NCBI RefSeq assembly: GCF_000143415.4
Contig: NW_003314319.1
Location: 462,365-526,364 of the forward strand
Direction of reading: 5' to 3'
Source of the DNA: Selaginella moellendorffii
Lineage: Eukaryota > Streptophyta > Lycopodiopsida > Selaginellales > Selaginellaceae
DNA: 64,000 nucleotides
The notes below the pieces were generated by a model. The model saw only the letters and a program-made list of their open reading frames with translations. It did no database searches and was not told the origin of the DNA. Position numbers and translations under genes: made by a program. Below, piece by piece: positions 24,761-34,656 of this stretch (position 1 is the stretch's first letter; each line of letters opens with the position of its first letter).

Positions 24761-25419
24761 CAGGTAGTTCTTCCCCCCTTGGTCCCAGTGGCCTTATGCC
24801 TCCATATGGGCCGAAAGACATGTATTACTATTATAGTGTCAGCATGAAGAATTGTGTACGGTCCATTGTTGATGCAAAATGAACGAAGCTTGATGGGTCT
24901 ATTGATCAAAGTACGTCATTCCTATCAAGGTAATTCATATCAAATTTTCCAAACATGTGAGTCCGTCGGTAGTTTGAGATCCAGATAGATCCAAACAAGG
25001 GTGAGTCTTGGGAGACTCCGACTGTATCAAATGGTGCCCCTTTTCTCGGATGAAATTCTTATTCAAGTTATTGGCATTACAAAGAAAATCCATACGTCTC
25101 TGGCGAAAAGTCTCTGGAAAGAAGAAAAACAGCAAATTAGTGCACTGTCACCTCAAATTCGAAGTTTCACTGAGTCGACGAGTACCTACCATCAAAACCA
25201 AGGTAGTCATTCTTTACACAAAAAATACGACTCTGACGGCGTCATGTCTGACGCAGGCAAGAAAAAGTCCGAGACGACTGACTAGGCAGGAAGAAAATCA
25301 GATTGTGGTACGCAGACAGCAAGAGTAAAAAATGAAATAGAAGGGAAGAGAAGTGTACCTGACTGAAACAACTCGTGCACGGCTCACGACGAAGTCATCC
25401 AAAGCTCCCCTCCTCCGGC
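24761..25419. other. Spacer upstream of germin-like gene 2
   Basis: No supported gene. Overlapping open frames occur in 25000-25330 but none shows recognisable protein features. The 3' part should contain the promoter of germin-like gene 2. Confidence 0.45.
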
Positions 25420-25427
25420 TATTAAAT
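25420..25427 (+). promoter_or_regulatory. Probable TATA box of germin-like gene 2
   Basis: TATTAAAT lies 51 bp before the start codon, the same spacing as the TATA box of gene 1, but its sequence and flanks differ. Confidence 0.5.
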
Positions 25428-25477
25428 GCCTGCCCCTCCCCCCCATAGCTCCATCACTTCTTTCCCAAGCTCGCAAG

Positions 25478-26143
25478 ATGGCTCATCTTCGTTTTGTTCT
25501 ATCCTTCCTCCTAGCAATCAGCTCCATCTTGTTGGCGCATGCCGCGGATGAAGATATGCTGCAGGACTTTTGCGTTGCGGACAATACCTCCAAGATCAAG
25601 GTGAACGGCTTCGTCTGCAAGGCGGCCGACGATGTCAAAGCCGAGGACTTCAAGTCGAGCCTCCTGGCGACTCCCGGGAACACCTACAACAAGCTCGGCT
25701 CCAACGTCACGCTGGCGAGCGCCATCAATTTCCCCGGTCTCAACACCTTTGGCGTCGCTTTTGCCCGCATCGACTACGCTCCCGGCGGCACCAATCCCCC
25801 CCACGTCCATCCCCGAGGAACCGAGCTGCTCTTCGTCCTGCACGGGACCCTCTACGTCGGGTTCGTCACCACCTTGCCGGACAACAAACTCTTCGCCCAA
25901 AAGCTCAATCCAGGGGATCTTTTCGTCTTCCCTCGAGGGCTCATCCACTTCCAGCTCAATGTGGGAGAGGAGCCTGCGGTTGGGCTCGCTGGCTTCAACA
26001 GCCAGAACCCCGGGGCGTCTCAGGTGGCCAAGGCGGTGTTTGCTTCCAATCCTCCAATCAACGACGACGTGATCGCGAAAGCGTTCCAGATTGATGACCG
26101 TGCTCTCATCCAGAAGCTGAGAGAGCTCATCGGCATGACTTGA
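25478..26143 (+). CDS. GLP: Germin-like protein 2 (apoplastic cupin)
   Basis: An intronless 221-residue protein. Signal peptide MAHLRFVLSFLLAISSILLAHA differs clearly from that of gene 1, while the mature protein is almost identical (both start AADEDMLQDFCVAD and share PPHVHPRGTELLF, PRGLIHFQLN and RALIQKLRELI). All metal ligands are kept. Differences in the mature part are few, for example FVLHGTL for FLLHGTL and the AINFPG/VSNFPG region. The contrast between diverged signal peptide and near-identical mature domain suggests gene conversion over the mature region or strong constraint. Function as for gene 1: secreted manganese cupin, exact activity unknown. Confidence 0.93.
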   Translation: MAHLRFVLSFLLAISSILLAHAADEDMLQDFCVADNTSKIKVNGFVCKAADDVKAEDFKSSLLATPGNTYNKLGSNVTLASAINFPGLNTFGVAFARIDYAPGGTNPPHVHPRGTELLFVLHGTLYVGFVTTLPDNKLFAQKLNPGDLFVFPRGLIHFQLNVGEEPAVGLAGFNSQNPGASQVAKAVFASNPPINDDVIAKAFQIDDRALIQKLRELIGMT

Positions 26144-26320
26144 AAGTCTCTCCAAAGGTTGCGAGGTTGAAAGCCTTGCCTGTCATGAAAATATAATAAA
26201 TTCTTTTTCAAACCTTCCCTATCGATAGTGGAAGCTTCCGTAAGCACAGCTGCATGGCCAAGAATTGAGTTGATTTTCAATAAAAAACAAATAATGAGTT
26301 AAAACCAAACCTCGGAACTG

Positions 26321-28312
26321 CTAAGTTACTATGCCGCCAATTCCCATTTTAAAAACGCTCTTGGACAGATTTGCCAGCAGCACATACGTCGATCCAGTGC
26401 GAGGATCTAGCCTCAGCGCTCGATCCGCAATCCGCCCTGTCCGACACAAATCGTAATGCGATCGGCAAGACGCCAGCAAGACCCTACAAACCAGAGCATC
26501 CGGCGCAAACGGCATCGCGCGCAGCAATTCCTCGGCATTCTCCAGCTGCCCGCCACGGCCGAAGATATCGATCATGTAGACGAAGTGATCCCTGCCCGGC
26601 GCGATCCCAAAATCCCCTGTCACGAGAAGAAAGAAATCCCTGCTGCGATCCACGGAGCCGATGTAGGCGCAGGCGCTCAAGACGCTCCGGAATGTCACCT
26701 CATTTGGATCGCATCCCTCGAGCGCCATCGCCAAGAACAGATCGAGGGCTTTCTCGCCCTCGCCACAATGAGCAAACGCGGTGATCACAGCCGTCCACGA
26801 CACCACGTCCCTGGACGGCATCGCGTCGAACAAACGCCGGCAGCCAATCACATTGCCATTCAGGGCATATGCGGCCACCATGGCGTTCCAGGATACCAGA
26901 TTCCTCTCCGGCATAGAATCGAACGCGTGCTTTGCGCCCAGGACGTCCATCTCCTGCGAATATGCCGTCACCATGGTGGTGTACGACACCACGTCCCTGT
27001 CCGGCATCCTGTCCAGCAGGCTTTGGGCCTCCTCCACGTGGCGCTTCTGGGCGAGCGCCACGAGCATCGTGTTCCACGCCACCATATTCCAAGCTGGCAT
27101 CTTGTCAAAGAAAATTGCCTTGATGGCATCGAGGGTGTCAAACGCGGCACTTGTCGCCAGCATCGTCGTCCACGCAATTACGTCCCACTCTGGCATCCTA
27201 GAAAACAGCTCCCGCGCTTCGTCAGCATAGCCATTCTGGGAATATACCTGTACCATGGTACTCCACGCAACCAGGTTGAGCTCCGGCATCCGTTGAAACC
27301 ATAGCCGTGCGCTTGCCACGTCTCCGTACTGACCAAAACCATGGACCACCGTGGTCGTCGCCACCATGTTGAGCTCTGGTACGGTCTCTAGGAGGTCATG
27401 GAGCCTGCCGGGCCGATTTTGTGCATACGCTCCCAGCACCGTGCTCCATGACACAATGTCTCGCTCTTTTAGGGTTTCAAAGAACGCAAGCATGGATTCC
27501 AGGCTCTCGTTCTCGGCATATACCGCAAGCATTGCATTCCAGGAGATTAGATTCCACTCAGGCATTCTGGAAAAGATATCCTTTGCAGCGTCGATATGCC
27601 CAGATTGGGCATATGCCTGAAGCATCACAGTCCAGGAAACTATATCACGCTCTTCCATTCGATCAAAAAACCTCTTGCAAAGAGAAATCTGGCCGTGACG
27701 AGCGTAACCAAGCAGTAGAGCTGTCCAGCACGAAACATCCTTTTGCGGCAGTGATTTAAAGATTCTCTCCGCAAGATTTAGTTGCCCGAGTTGGGCATAC
27801 GCAAGAACCATTGCGGATGTAGACACGGTGTTCTTGTTTGGCATTGCGCTCCAGATCTCGGCAGCCCTCTCGATGTTTCCAAATTGACAATAGGCATTGA
27901 CAAGTGTGTTCCACGACACTCCGTTAGGGTTTGGAATAGCTTGAAAGATCTCCTCGGCCTCGCCAAGAAGCCCTTGTTGCGCATATGCCGCAAGAATCGC
28001 ATTCCACGAGACAGTGTCACGCTCCGGCATCCTATCAAACATAGATTTAGCTTCCGAGATCAATCCACACTGGACATACGCACTGACCATTATATTCCAC
28101 GAGTAAACATTGGGCTGCTTGATCCCAGCAAAGACTTCGTACGCTTCTTGAGACCTCGCGAACCGTCCGTACATCTGGATGAGAAGATTCGCAAGATACC
28201 GGTCGTGGCCGTGCCCTAGGGACTGGATCTGGCTGTGGATGCGTTTCCCCTCGCTCACACTTCTACACGTACGCAGCGACAAGGCAAGAGAATTTACGGC
28301 GGTAGACTCCAT
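26321..28312 (-). CDS. Pentatricopeptide repeat protein, SS-type array (PPR-1)
   Basis: An intronless 663-residue organelle-type PPR protein. The N-terminus has the land-plant lead-in SEGKRIHSQIQSLGHGHDRYLANLLIQMYG. About 15 consecutive 31-residue S-type repeats follow (for example DTVSWNAILAAYAQQGLLGEAEEIF), then a P-type repeat (DLFLAMALEGCDPN), an L/S pair, and a partial E region (CRVLLASCRSHYDLCRTGRIADRALRLDPRTGSTYVLLANLS). It ends early in E without E2 or DYW, so it lacks a built-in deaminase. Such proteins bind single-stranded organelle RNA. Its gene starts 66 bp from the divergent PPR-2 gene. No strong transit peptide is visible, so the target organelle is unknown. Confidence 0.92.
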   Translation of the reverse strand: MESTAVNSLALSLRTCRSVSEGKRIHSQIQSLGHGHDRYLANLLIQMYGRFARSQEAYEVFAGIKQPNVYSWNIMVSAYVQCGLISEAKSMFDRMPERDTVSWNAILAAYAQQGLLGEAEEIFQAIPNPNGVSWNTLVNAYCQFGNIERAAEIWSAMPNKNTVSTSAMVLAYAQLGQLNLAERIFKSLPQKDVSCWTALLLGYARHGQISLCKRFFDRMEERDIVSWTVMLQAYAQSGHIDAAKDIFSRMPEWNLISWNAMLAVYAENESLESMLAFFETLKERDIVSWSTVLGAYAQNRPGRLHDLLETVPELNMVATTTVVHGFGQYGDVASARLWFQRMPELNLVAWSTMVQVYSQNGYADEARELFSRMPEWDVIAWTTMLATSAAFDTLDAIKAIFFDKMPAWNMVAWNTMLVALAQKRHVEEAQSLLDRMPDRDVVSYTTMVTAYSQEMDVLGAKHAFDSMPERNLVSWNAMVAAYALNGNVIGCRRLFDAMPSRDVVSWTAVITAFAHCGEGEKALDLFLAMALEGCDPNEVTFRSVLSACAYIGSVDRSRDFFLLVTGDFGIAPGRDHFVYMIDIFGRGGQLENAEELLRAMPFAPDALVCRVLLASCRSHYDLCRTGRIADRALRLDPRTGSTYVLLANLSKSVFKMGIGGIVT

Positions 28313-28378
28313 TGGCGCGAAAAGTATTTTAAAATTTTAAACACAAAGAATGGCGGGATGGAGTTTTAGGGTTTTTTG
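28313..28378. promoter_or_regulatory. 66-bp bidirectional promoter/5' UTR between PPR-1 and PPR-2
   Basis: Only 66 bases separate the two start codons of the divergent PPR genes. The stretch contains an AT-rich core (AGTATTTTAAAATTTTAAAC) that could serve as a shared TATA-like element, and TTTTAGGGTTTTTT just before the PPR-2 ATG, a telo-box-like motif often seen in plant 5' UTRs. The 5' UTRs must be extremely short or the promoters lie inside the opposite coding regions. Confidence 0.6.
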
Positions 28379-30931
28379 ATGCTTGGGGCGGTGGCCCCGG
28401 AATGCCTCGCGGAGGCGCGCATGTCATTTGGCAAGCACAAGGGCAAGCTGATGCTTGTGCTGCCGCGCCACTACCTGGAATCCCTCTCGGATCACGCCGA
28501 GGTGGGGCATCTAGCGAGGAAAGCGCTCCAGACCAAGTTGGCCCCGAGATCGCCGCTCACCAGGGTCGACATCGCCGTCAAGAACGATCTCCTCGAGGCC
28601 CAGGCGCAGATCCTCCGAGACTGCGGCAACAACAGGGATTACGCGGGCGCCCAGAAGGTCCACCGCGAGATCCTCGAGATCAAGGGGCGCGACGGCCGCG
28701 ACAATGTCTACCTCGCCAATCTCCTCATCCAGGCCTACGGCAAGTGCGGCAGCCTCGACGATGCCCAGCTCGTCTTCGATCGCATCCGCGACCCGAATTC
28801 CTTCTCCTGGAACATCATCATCAAGGCCTACGCCAATCACGGCCGCCTCGCCGACGCCCAGCGCCTCTTCGATCGATCGCCCGTCAAGAACGTCGTCACC
28901 TGGAACGCGATGATCACGGCCTACGCCCAGAGCGGCGAGCTCGATCAAGCGAAGGATCTCTTCGACCGTGCGCCGCAACGGAATGTGATAACCTGGACGG
29001 GGATGGTCCAGGCCTACGTCCAAAACGGGCGCCTGGACGACGCGAAGATCCTCTTCCAAAAGATGCCCCAGTGTGATCGAATCACGTGGAACACGATGCT
29101 CCAGGCTTTCGCGGAGTCTGGCGATGTGGAAGAGGCCGAGAGAATATTCCACCAGGGCTGGGACAAAGACGTTATATCCTGGACCGCGATGCTCGGCGCA
29201 TATGCCAACGCTGGGCAAATCACCCGCGCGAGAGATCTCTTTGACAGGATGCCCGAGAGAAATATCGTGACGTGGAATAGCCTCATACTGTGCTACTGCC
29301 AGCAAGGCAACCTGGTAGAGGCCCGGCGACTGTTCGATACCATGCCCATCCAGGACGTGGTGACGTGGACGACTATGGTACAGGCACATGCCCAGCGGGG
29401 GCATCTGGAGGAGTCGAGGGAATTATTCGAGGAGATGCCGGAGCGCGACGTCGTGAGCTGGACGGCGGTGATTGCCGCCTACTTCCAGGCCGGTGACGTG
29501 GACGAATCCGCCGGGTTGTTCTCGAAAATGCCCGAGAAGACCATAGTCGCGTGGAATACCATGGTCGGCGGGTATGGTGAGAGCCGGAGGCTGGAAGACG
29601 CCAAGTATCTCTTCGACCTCATGCCCGTACACAACCAAACCTCTTACTCGATGATGGTCCAGGCGTACGGTTTAAACGGCCACCTAGACACGGCAGAGCG
29701 AATGTTCCGGGATATTCCCGAGAAGGACAAAGTGTGCATCAACGTGATGCTCTCTGTGTACGCGCACAATGGGAGAATGGAGGAGGCAAGACGAATATTC
29801 GAGAGCCTCACGGAGATCTCGTCGTGGGCCGTGGCGGTGATGGCCAAGGGATATGCCGCCTCAGGGCATCTGGAGGAGGCTAGGCGCTACTACGAGCGCC
29901 TGCCGTACGACGACGTGGCGCTGGCCACTTCCATGATCCAGGCGTACGGCGAGGCGGGCGAGGTGGACATGGCGAGGGCGCTGTACGACACCGTGCCCGT
30001 CAAGGACGTCATCTGTGGCACCGCCATGATCGTTGCATTTGCCCAAAACGGGCATCTGGAGGAGGCCAAGGTCGTTTTTGATGGGCTGGTAGTACGAAAC
30101 GTCATCGCCTGGACGGCCATGTTCTCGTCGTTTGCAAACGAGGGTTTCATCGATGAGGCGCGCTCCATGTTTGATCGCATGCCGGAGCGATCGGTGGTGT
30201 CCTGGAACACGATGATTGCCGCCTACGCTGAGATCGGCGAGCTCGAGGCCGTGATGGAGATCTTCTCGCAGATGCCGGAACGCAACTCGGTCTCCTCGAA
30301 CATCCTCATCGCCGCGCACGTCCGGAGGGGAAATTTCGCCGCCGCGCAGGGCTTCTTCGATTCCATGCCAGATCGCAATGGCATCAGCTGGAGCAGCCTC
30401 ATCGGCGCCTACGCGCACAGCGGCCAGCGCCGCGCCGCCCTGGATCTCTTCCACACCATGGCGCTCGATGGAACCCCGCCCGACGACGTGATCTTCCTCG
30501 AGGTGCTGGGGGCGTGCAGCCACGCCGGCCGCGTCGAGGACGCCCGGGAATATTTCCGGTGGATCAGCCAGGATTTCGAGCTGGCGCCACAGATCGAGCA
30601 CTACCGCTGCCTGGTGGATTGCCTGGGCCGCGCCGGGAGGATCCGGGACTGCGAGGAGCTGATCGACACCATGCCCTTCTTTCCAGACGCCGTGGCGTGG
30701 ATCACTCTCCTGGGCGCGTGTAGGGTTCATGTGGATGTGGAGAGGGGCGAGAGGGCGGCCGATCGAGCGCTCGAGCTGGATCCAATGCGCCCGGCCACGC
30801 ATCTTCTAATGACACACATCTACGCGGCCGTGGGGAGGACCAAGGACGTCGAGAGGATCCGCCGGATGATGAGGATCAAGGGGATCAAGCTCCACGCCAT
30901 GAATCTTGCCGAAAACCGGAGGTATCTCTAG
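28379..30931 (+). CDS. Pentatricopeptide repeat protein with long SS array and E/E2-like tail (PPR-2)
   Basis: An intronless 850-residue PPR protein. About 17 nearly uninterrupted 31-residue S-type repeats run from NSFSWNIIIKAYANHG (about residue 140) to NGISWSSLIGAYAHSGQ, then a P repeat (DLFHTMALDGTPPD), L/S repeats, and an E/E2-like end (ERAADRALELDPMRPATHLLM, RMMRIKGIKLHAM). There is no DYW domain. The first 45 residues are unusual: MSFGKHKGKLMLVLPRHYLESL resembles the GKxKGK...LPxxYL pattern of DUF3820-like domains rather than a transit peptide. Start set at the ATG at 28379; a second ATG at MSFGKHKGK is possible. RNA-binding and organelle location are inferred from the family. Confidence 0.93.
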   Translation: MLGAVAPECLAEARMSFGKHKGKLMLVLPRHYLESLSDHAEVGHLARKALQTKLAPRSPLTRVDIAVKNDLLEAQAQILRDCGNNRDYAGAQKVHREILEIKGRDGRDNVYLANLLIQAYGKCGSLDDAQLVFDRIRDPNSFSWNIIIKAYANHGRLADAQRLFDRSPVKNVVTWNAMITAYAQSGELDQAKDLFDRAPQRNVITWTGMVQAYVQNGRLDDAKILFQKMPQCDRITWNTMLQAFAESGDVEEAERIFHQGWDKDVISWTAMLGAYANAGQITRARDLFDRMPERNIVTWNSLILCYCQQGNLVEARRLFDTMPIQDVVTWTTMVQAHAQRGHLEESRELFEEMPERDVVSWTAVIAAYFQAGDVDESAGLFSKMPEKTIVAWNTMVGGYGESRRLEDAKYLFDLMPVHNQTSYSMMVQAYGLNGHLDTAERMFRDIPEKDKVCINVMLSVYAHNGRMEEARRIFESLTEISSWAVAVMAKGYAASGHLEEARRYYERLPYDDVALATSMIQAYGEAGEVDMARALYDTVPVKDVICGTAMIVAFAQNGHLEEAKVVFDGLVVRNVIAWTAMFSSFANEGFIDEARSMFDRMPERSVVSWNTMIAAYAEIGELEAVMEIFSQMPERNSVSSNILIAAHVRRGNFAAAQGFFDSMPDRNGISWSSLIGAYAHSGQRRAALDLFHTMALDGTPPDDVIFLEVLGACSHAGRVEDAREYFRWISQDFELAPQIEHYRCLVDCLGRAGRIRDCEELIDTMPFFPDAVAWITLLGACRVHVDVERGERAADRALELDPMRPATHLLMTHIYAAVGRTKDVERIRRMMRIKGIKLHAMNLAENRRYL

Positions 30932-31523
30932 GGCGGGAGTTTTAAAAAATTTCTAGCGGGAGTTTTCGCACATTCCGTTGACATCGCTGCATATTCCGTT
31001 ATTCTTCGCGGGTAAAGGTACTTTTGAATTTTCTTTGCTCGTGGCTGAGTTCCATAATCAACAGATAGCCTGGAGAGAAACCATTGCGTCCACGGCAATG
31101 CTTTATTTTTTCTTCTGGCGTGGAGAGAAGGGTATTCATTGCGACAACGATATATATACAAACAGGTGATTGATTAAAGTACTCTATTTCGATAATTCTC
31201 GCGGAAGAGAATCAGCGAGTTCCCCGACAACTTTACAGATACTAGATGCAAATTCGGCCGGCTTCACAGTTTTTTTTCGCGACGATTTTGATCCTCTGGA
31301 CAACGACCAACGCAAAAGCTTTTTCCTCGCAGTGAGTGCTGGCTGCTACCTTTTCTTCTTCTTCATCTTCTTCCTTATGATTGTATATGTCAACACAGTA
31401 TGCTGGATTGTGCTTCTTGCATTCCAGAGTTGTTTGTGGATTGCTGTCACATGTTAGATATTTTGTTAGCGTTTCATATGCCAACTTTGACACGTTGCAG
31501 AAGTGCGGATGCAGGAAAGGTTT
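30932..31523. other. Convergent 3' spacer between PPR-2 and MYB
   Basis: Holds the 3' UTRs of two genes that point toward each other. No gene seen. Confidence 0.5.
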
Positions 31524-33211
31524 TTAGGAAACTCCTACTCCAAGGAAGTCATAGAAAGCCGTTTCACCTGAAACTTGCTGCTGCTGGTGTTGCTGGTGCT
31601 GCTGTTGGTGCTGCTGTTGAAGCTGGTGCTGTTGCTGCTGGTGGTCGAGGGAATGTCTTCCCAACCGCAACGCAGTACTCAGGTCACTGGTGTCAGAGTT
31701 TGCAATCCTTTTCCTATCGTGGACGAAGTTGGCGGTGGAAGATACGTTATGTGAGAAAAAACTTCGATCTTGGAGCTTGTAAGCGCTTGCTTCCGGCTGT
31801 TGGCTCATGAAAACACTGCTATTAGAAGTCTCCATTTCTTCCCGAACGTCAGGGAATTCAAATCCAGCTAAAAGCGGTGGGCATGCTCTCCTTTCTGCCG
31901 CATACGCACGTATCTTTGGTAAGTTGTTTCCTTTTGTCGGTGTTGCACTAAGCGAGCTGTTTGTACCTCCAGGAAAGGCTTTTGGATACTTGTAAGAATC
32001 CACTTGAGGAGGGCACAGAGAGAGGAGTCCTTTGAGCTTGGAGAATTCCCTGTTTGCCGCGGCCTGGTGGTGATAGAAACTGTTGTCGACACCGTGATCG
32101 TGAGAAGTATTGCCACCAAAGTTGTAGCACCCGCTATCTGCTGCTGAAGAAGACGAGGCAATGATGGAGTACTTGTGGATCCAGGCAGTGAGGGACTGAG
32201 CCACAGTCTGTCCGCCGGAGGGAAAGGCCTTTTTGGAAGACGTTCTGCGCGCCAGGGACGTCGGGAATTGGGACTTTCTAGCTCTAGTGATGCTGCTGCT
32301 GCTCGACGAGCTCCTCGACTTCTCCCGGAGCTTCCTCGCCATTATAACGTGCCAGTGGTTCTTGACGGCGTTGTCAGTTCTACCTGGGAAGAGCCTGGCA
32401 ATGAGAGCCCACTTGTTGCCGTGGATTTGATGGGCAGCCATGAGCCGGTCCTCTTCTTCTTCGCTGAAGGGGCGCCGGTTGATCCTCGGGTCCAGCTGGT
32501 TAAACCATCGAAGCCTGCAGCTCTTTCCTGCACAGACAGATATCAGATGATGGTCAGCCAGTCGGGTCCGCATGTCTCTAGCAACGATGACTTTCGGGGA
32601 GTCCGAATTCTCCAGCGGTCAGTGCAAAGAGATGATCTTTTGGAGCGATGCAGTGATGCAAACTGGGATATCGTGAAACGGAGAAACGGGAGAAGATTGA
32701 TGATATCCCCGGGGGATGCAGAAAGATTGTGTATCGTACCTGATCGCCCGTGCAAATTCTCCGCGATTACGTTCCAATTCTGGGGGCCATGGAGAGCAAC
32801 CAGCTGCTTGAGCTTATCATCCTCGGCAGGCCGCCAATGACCCCGGGGATAGACAACTCTGGAAAAATTTCCCTCGCTCTCATGATCGGCCCCAGCTCCT
32901 CCCGAAACCAGCCTCAACTTATCCTCCGGCTCTTCCAGCGACTCAGCGTCCTCGACACCGCCAGCTTCTTCTTCTTCGTCGTCTTCGTCCCCATCGTCGT
33001 CGTCTTGATCCTCGTCATCCTGGTTGAGATATCCTTTCTTCCGCTTTGAGCTCCTCCGATCATCTCCTCTGTCATCCTCGTTGGAGCTGCTGCTTTGGTG
33101 ACTACTTTGGCTGTGATCAGCTACCGCTGCCGCTGTGAGCAGGCCCAAGCCTCCATACGACTTAGTGGACGACGATTCCTGGCGGCCGGGAAAGAAGGAG
33201 CTCTCTGCCAT
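31524..33211 (-). CDS. R2R3-MYB transcription factor, MYB52/54/105/117-like
   Basis: A nuclear DNA-binding regulator. Exon 1 (32740-33211) encodes a long acidic region ([17 protein letters not shown]) and a basic KRKK nuclear signal, then repeat R2: [36 protein letters not shown]. One intron follows. Exon 2 (31524-32527) continues with [65 protein letters not shown], in pieces recognisable as R3. The regularly spaced tryptophans are present; the first R3 tryptophan is phenylalanine, as usual in plants. The [14 protein letters not shown] signature is that of Arabidopsis subgroup 21 and relatives (boundary and cell-wall regulators). The C-terminus is Ser-rich, then Gln/His-rich ([17 protein letters not shown]), and ends [10 protein letters not shown]. 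An ancestral lycophyte member cannot be tied to one paralogue. Confidence 0.92.
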
Positions 33212-34648
33212 CAAAGCTCTGAATTGGATGGAGGACAGGATGGAAGAAATTTAAGAACCTCTCCAGATGCTGCTGCTCGTGAGATTCAACAGTGACTGTC
33301 GCTCGTGGCGGCGACGCTTCACCGCCAGAAGAGAAGGAAAGACTGACACGGATCACTCAACAGCAAAAGCAGTTATTCATCTTCCCGGCTCGATCAGCGT
33401 CGACAAGCCAGGGGCGAGCAAGAAGAGTACTTTGATCGCAAATCTCCATCCGACTACCTACTGATTATAATGCGCCGGTGAGAGAAAAGCGAAGGGAATT
33501 TCTGGAGCATCGAAGCATCGAAGCAAGAACAACAGGCAGGTACTATTCCTTTTGGTTTTTCTTCTTTCCTCTTGTATATATTTCTTTAGTTCTGAATTTT
33601 TTTTTTTTCCTTTCGGTTGTTGCTGCTAGGAAATGAGGGAAGAAGGGAGAGAAGAGTTAGTCCTCATTCCACATCCGCGGTGGTGCGATTGTCGCCGTTT
33701 TCTAACCAACCAATTGACCCCGCAGCGGCACAAAAAAAAAAAAAAACCAAAAACAACGAGACAAGGAAGAAAGATAAGAAAGAAGGAGAGAAGCCCCACA
33801 CCCAGGCAATTTATACTCCCGGCCAAGAACGGGTCAGAACAACACGGGATCTCGGTAATGATCTTCTTTAGGAGAAAAGTTTGATCTTTTAAAACAAGGT
33901 GAAAGCTTGGCTTGCTTAATAGTAATAGAAACGCTTGCTTTGCCTTGAGTGCCTTGTTGTTTGGCTGCCAAGTGTGACCTGTGATTGTTGAGATGTCACA
34001 ACACCAGCAACATTACCACTCCAAAGAACCAAACTTGGGACACGCAACTCTTTCGCTCGTGACAGTGATATGTTTCTTGGCTGCCTTCTCCCTGCCAAAA
34101 GTAAAGTAGAAATCCCTCTCTTTGTGTGTTTATCTCCTTTTGTCTATGGTAGCTTCCTTGTCTCTCTCCCGGCCTGGTCCCGGATCGATCCCGCGACCCC
34201 TCCCCCTTTTGTTGGTGGCGTTTGTATTGTTGTTCGTCGCTGTCGCTGTCGCGGTCGCTGTTGCGGGGACCACGTCTGGCCGCTGCCGGAGACGGCGACC
34301 CCTGAGAAGCGAACAAGCGAATCTTTGTTATTCATGAGCTCTGTCGCGGTCGGAATATCCTTTGACTATAGTAGCACCTCTCCACATTTAAGAGAAGATA
34401 GATTGGATCCTAGAGATATCGTGATCCCCCAGCGTTTCATTGACTTGCACCTCTGCGAGTTAAAGTTGTAAGTTGTCCTCCTTTTCTTTGGCTTGATTTT
34501 TTCGTTCTTGACCCTGAGAAGAACAAAGAAAAATATCAGCGAGAGAAAGTCTTTTCAATTCCGAAAGACCTGTGCTGTTGCTGTTGCTGCTGCTCGCCAC
34601 TGTTGCCTGATTGATTGATTGATTGGTATGTTCGTCCGTCGTATGTAA

Positions 34649-34656
34649 TATAAATA
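34649..34656 (-). promoter_or_regulatory. Candidate TATA box in the MYB upstream region
   Basis: TATTTATA on the minus strand (TATAAATA on plus) is the best TATA match in the long upstream space. If used for MYB it would imply a leader of about 1.4 kb, probably spliced. The plus reading is equally good. Confidence 0.3.

Noticed and set aside
25001-25328. Plus-strand frames between the germin-like pseudogene and gene 2
   Set aside because: No family features, no clear start context and two competing frames over the same bases.
29861-30802. 313-codon minus-strand open frame inside PPR-2
   Set aside because: It is a shadow of the repeated PPR sequence, which keeps stops out of the opposite frame.
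34070-34471. Plus-strand frame with Cys/Arg-rich run (VRRCRCRGRCC)
   Set aside because: It comes from a simple CGGTCGCTGT-like repeat; no homology or splice structure supports it.
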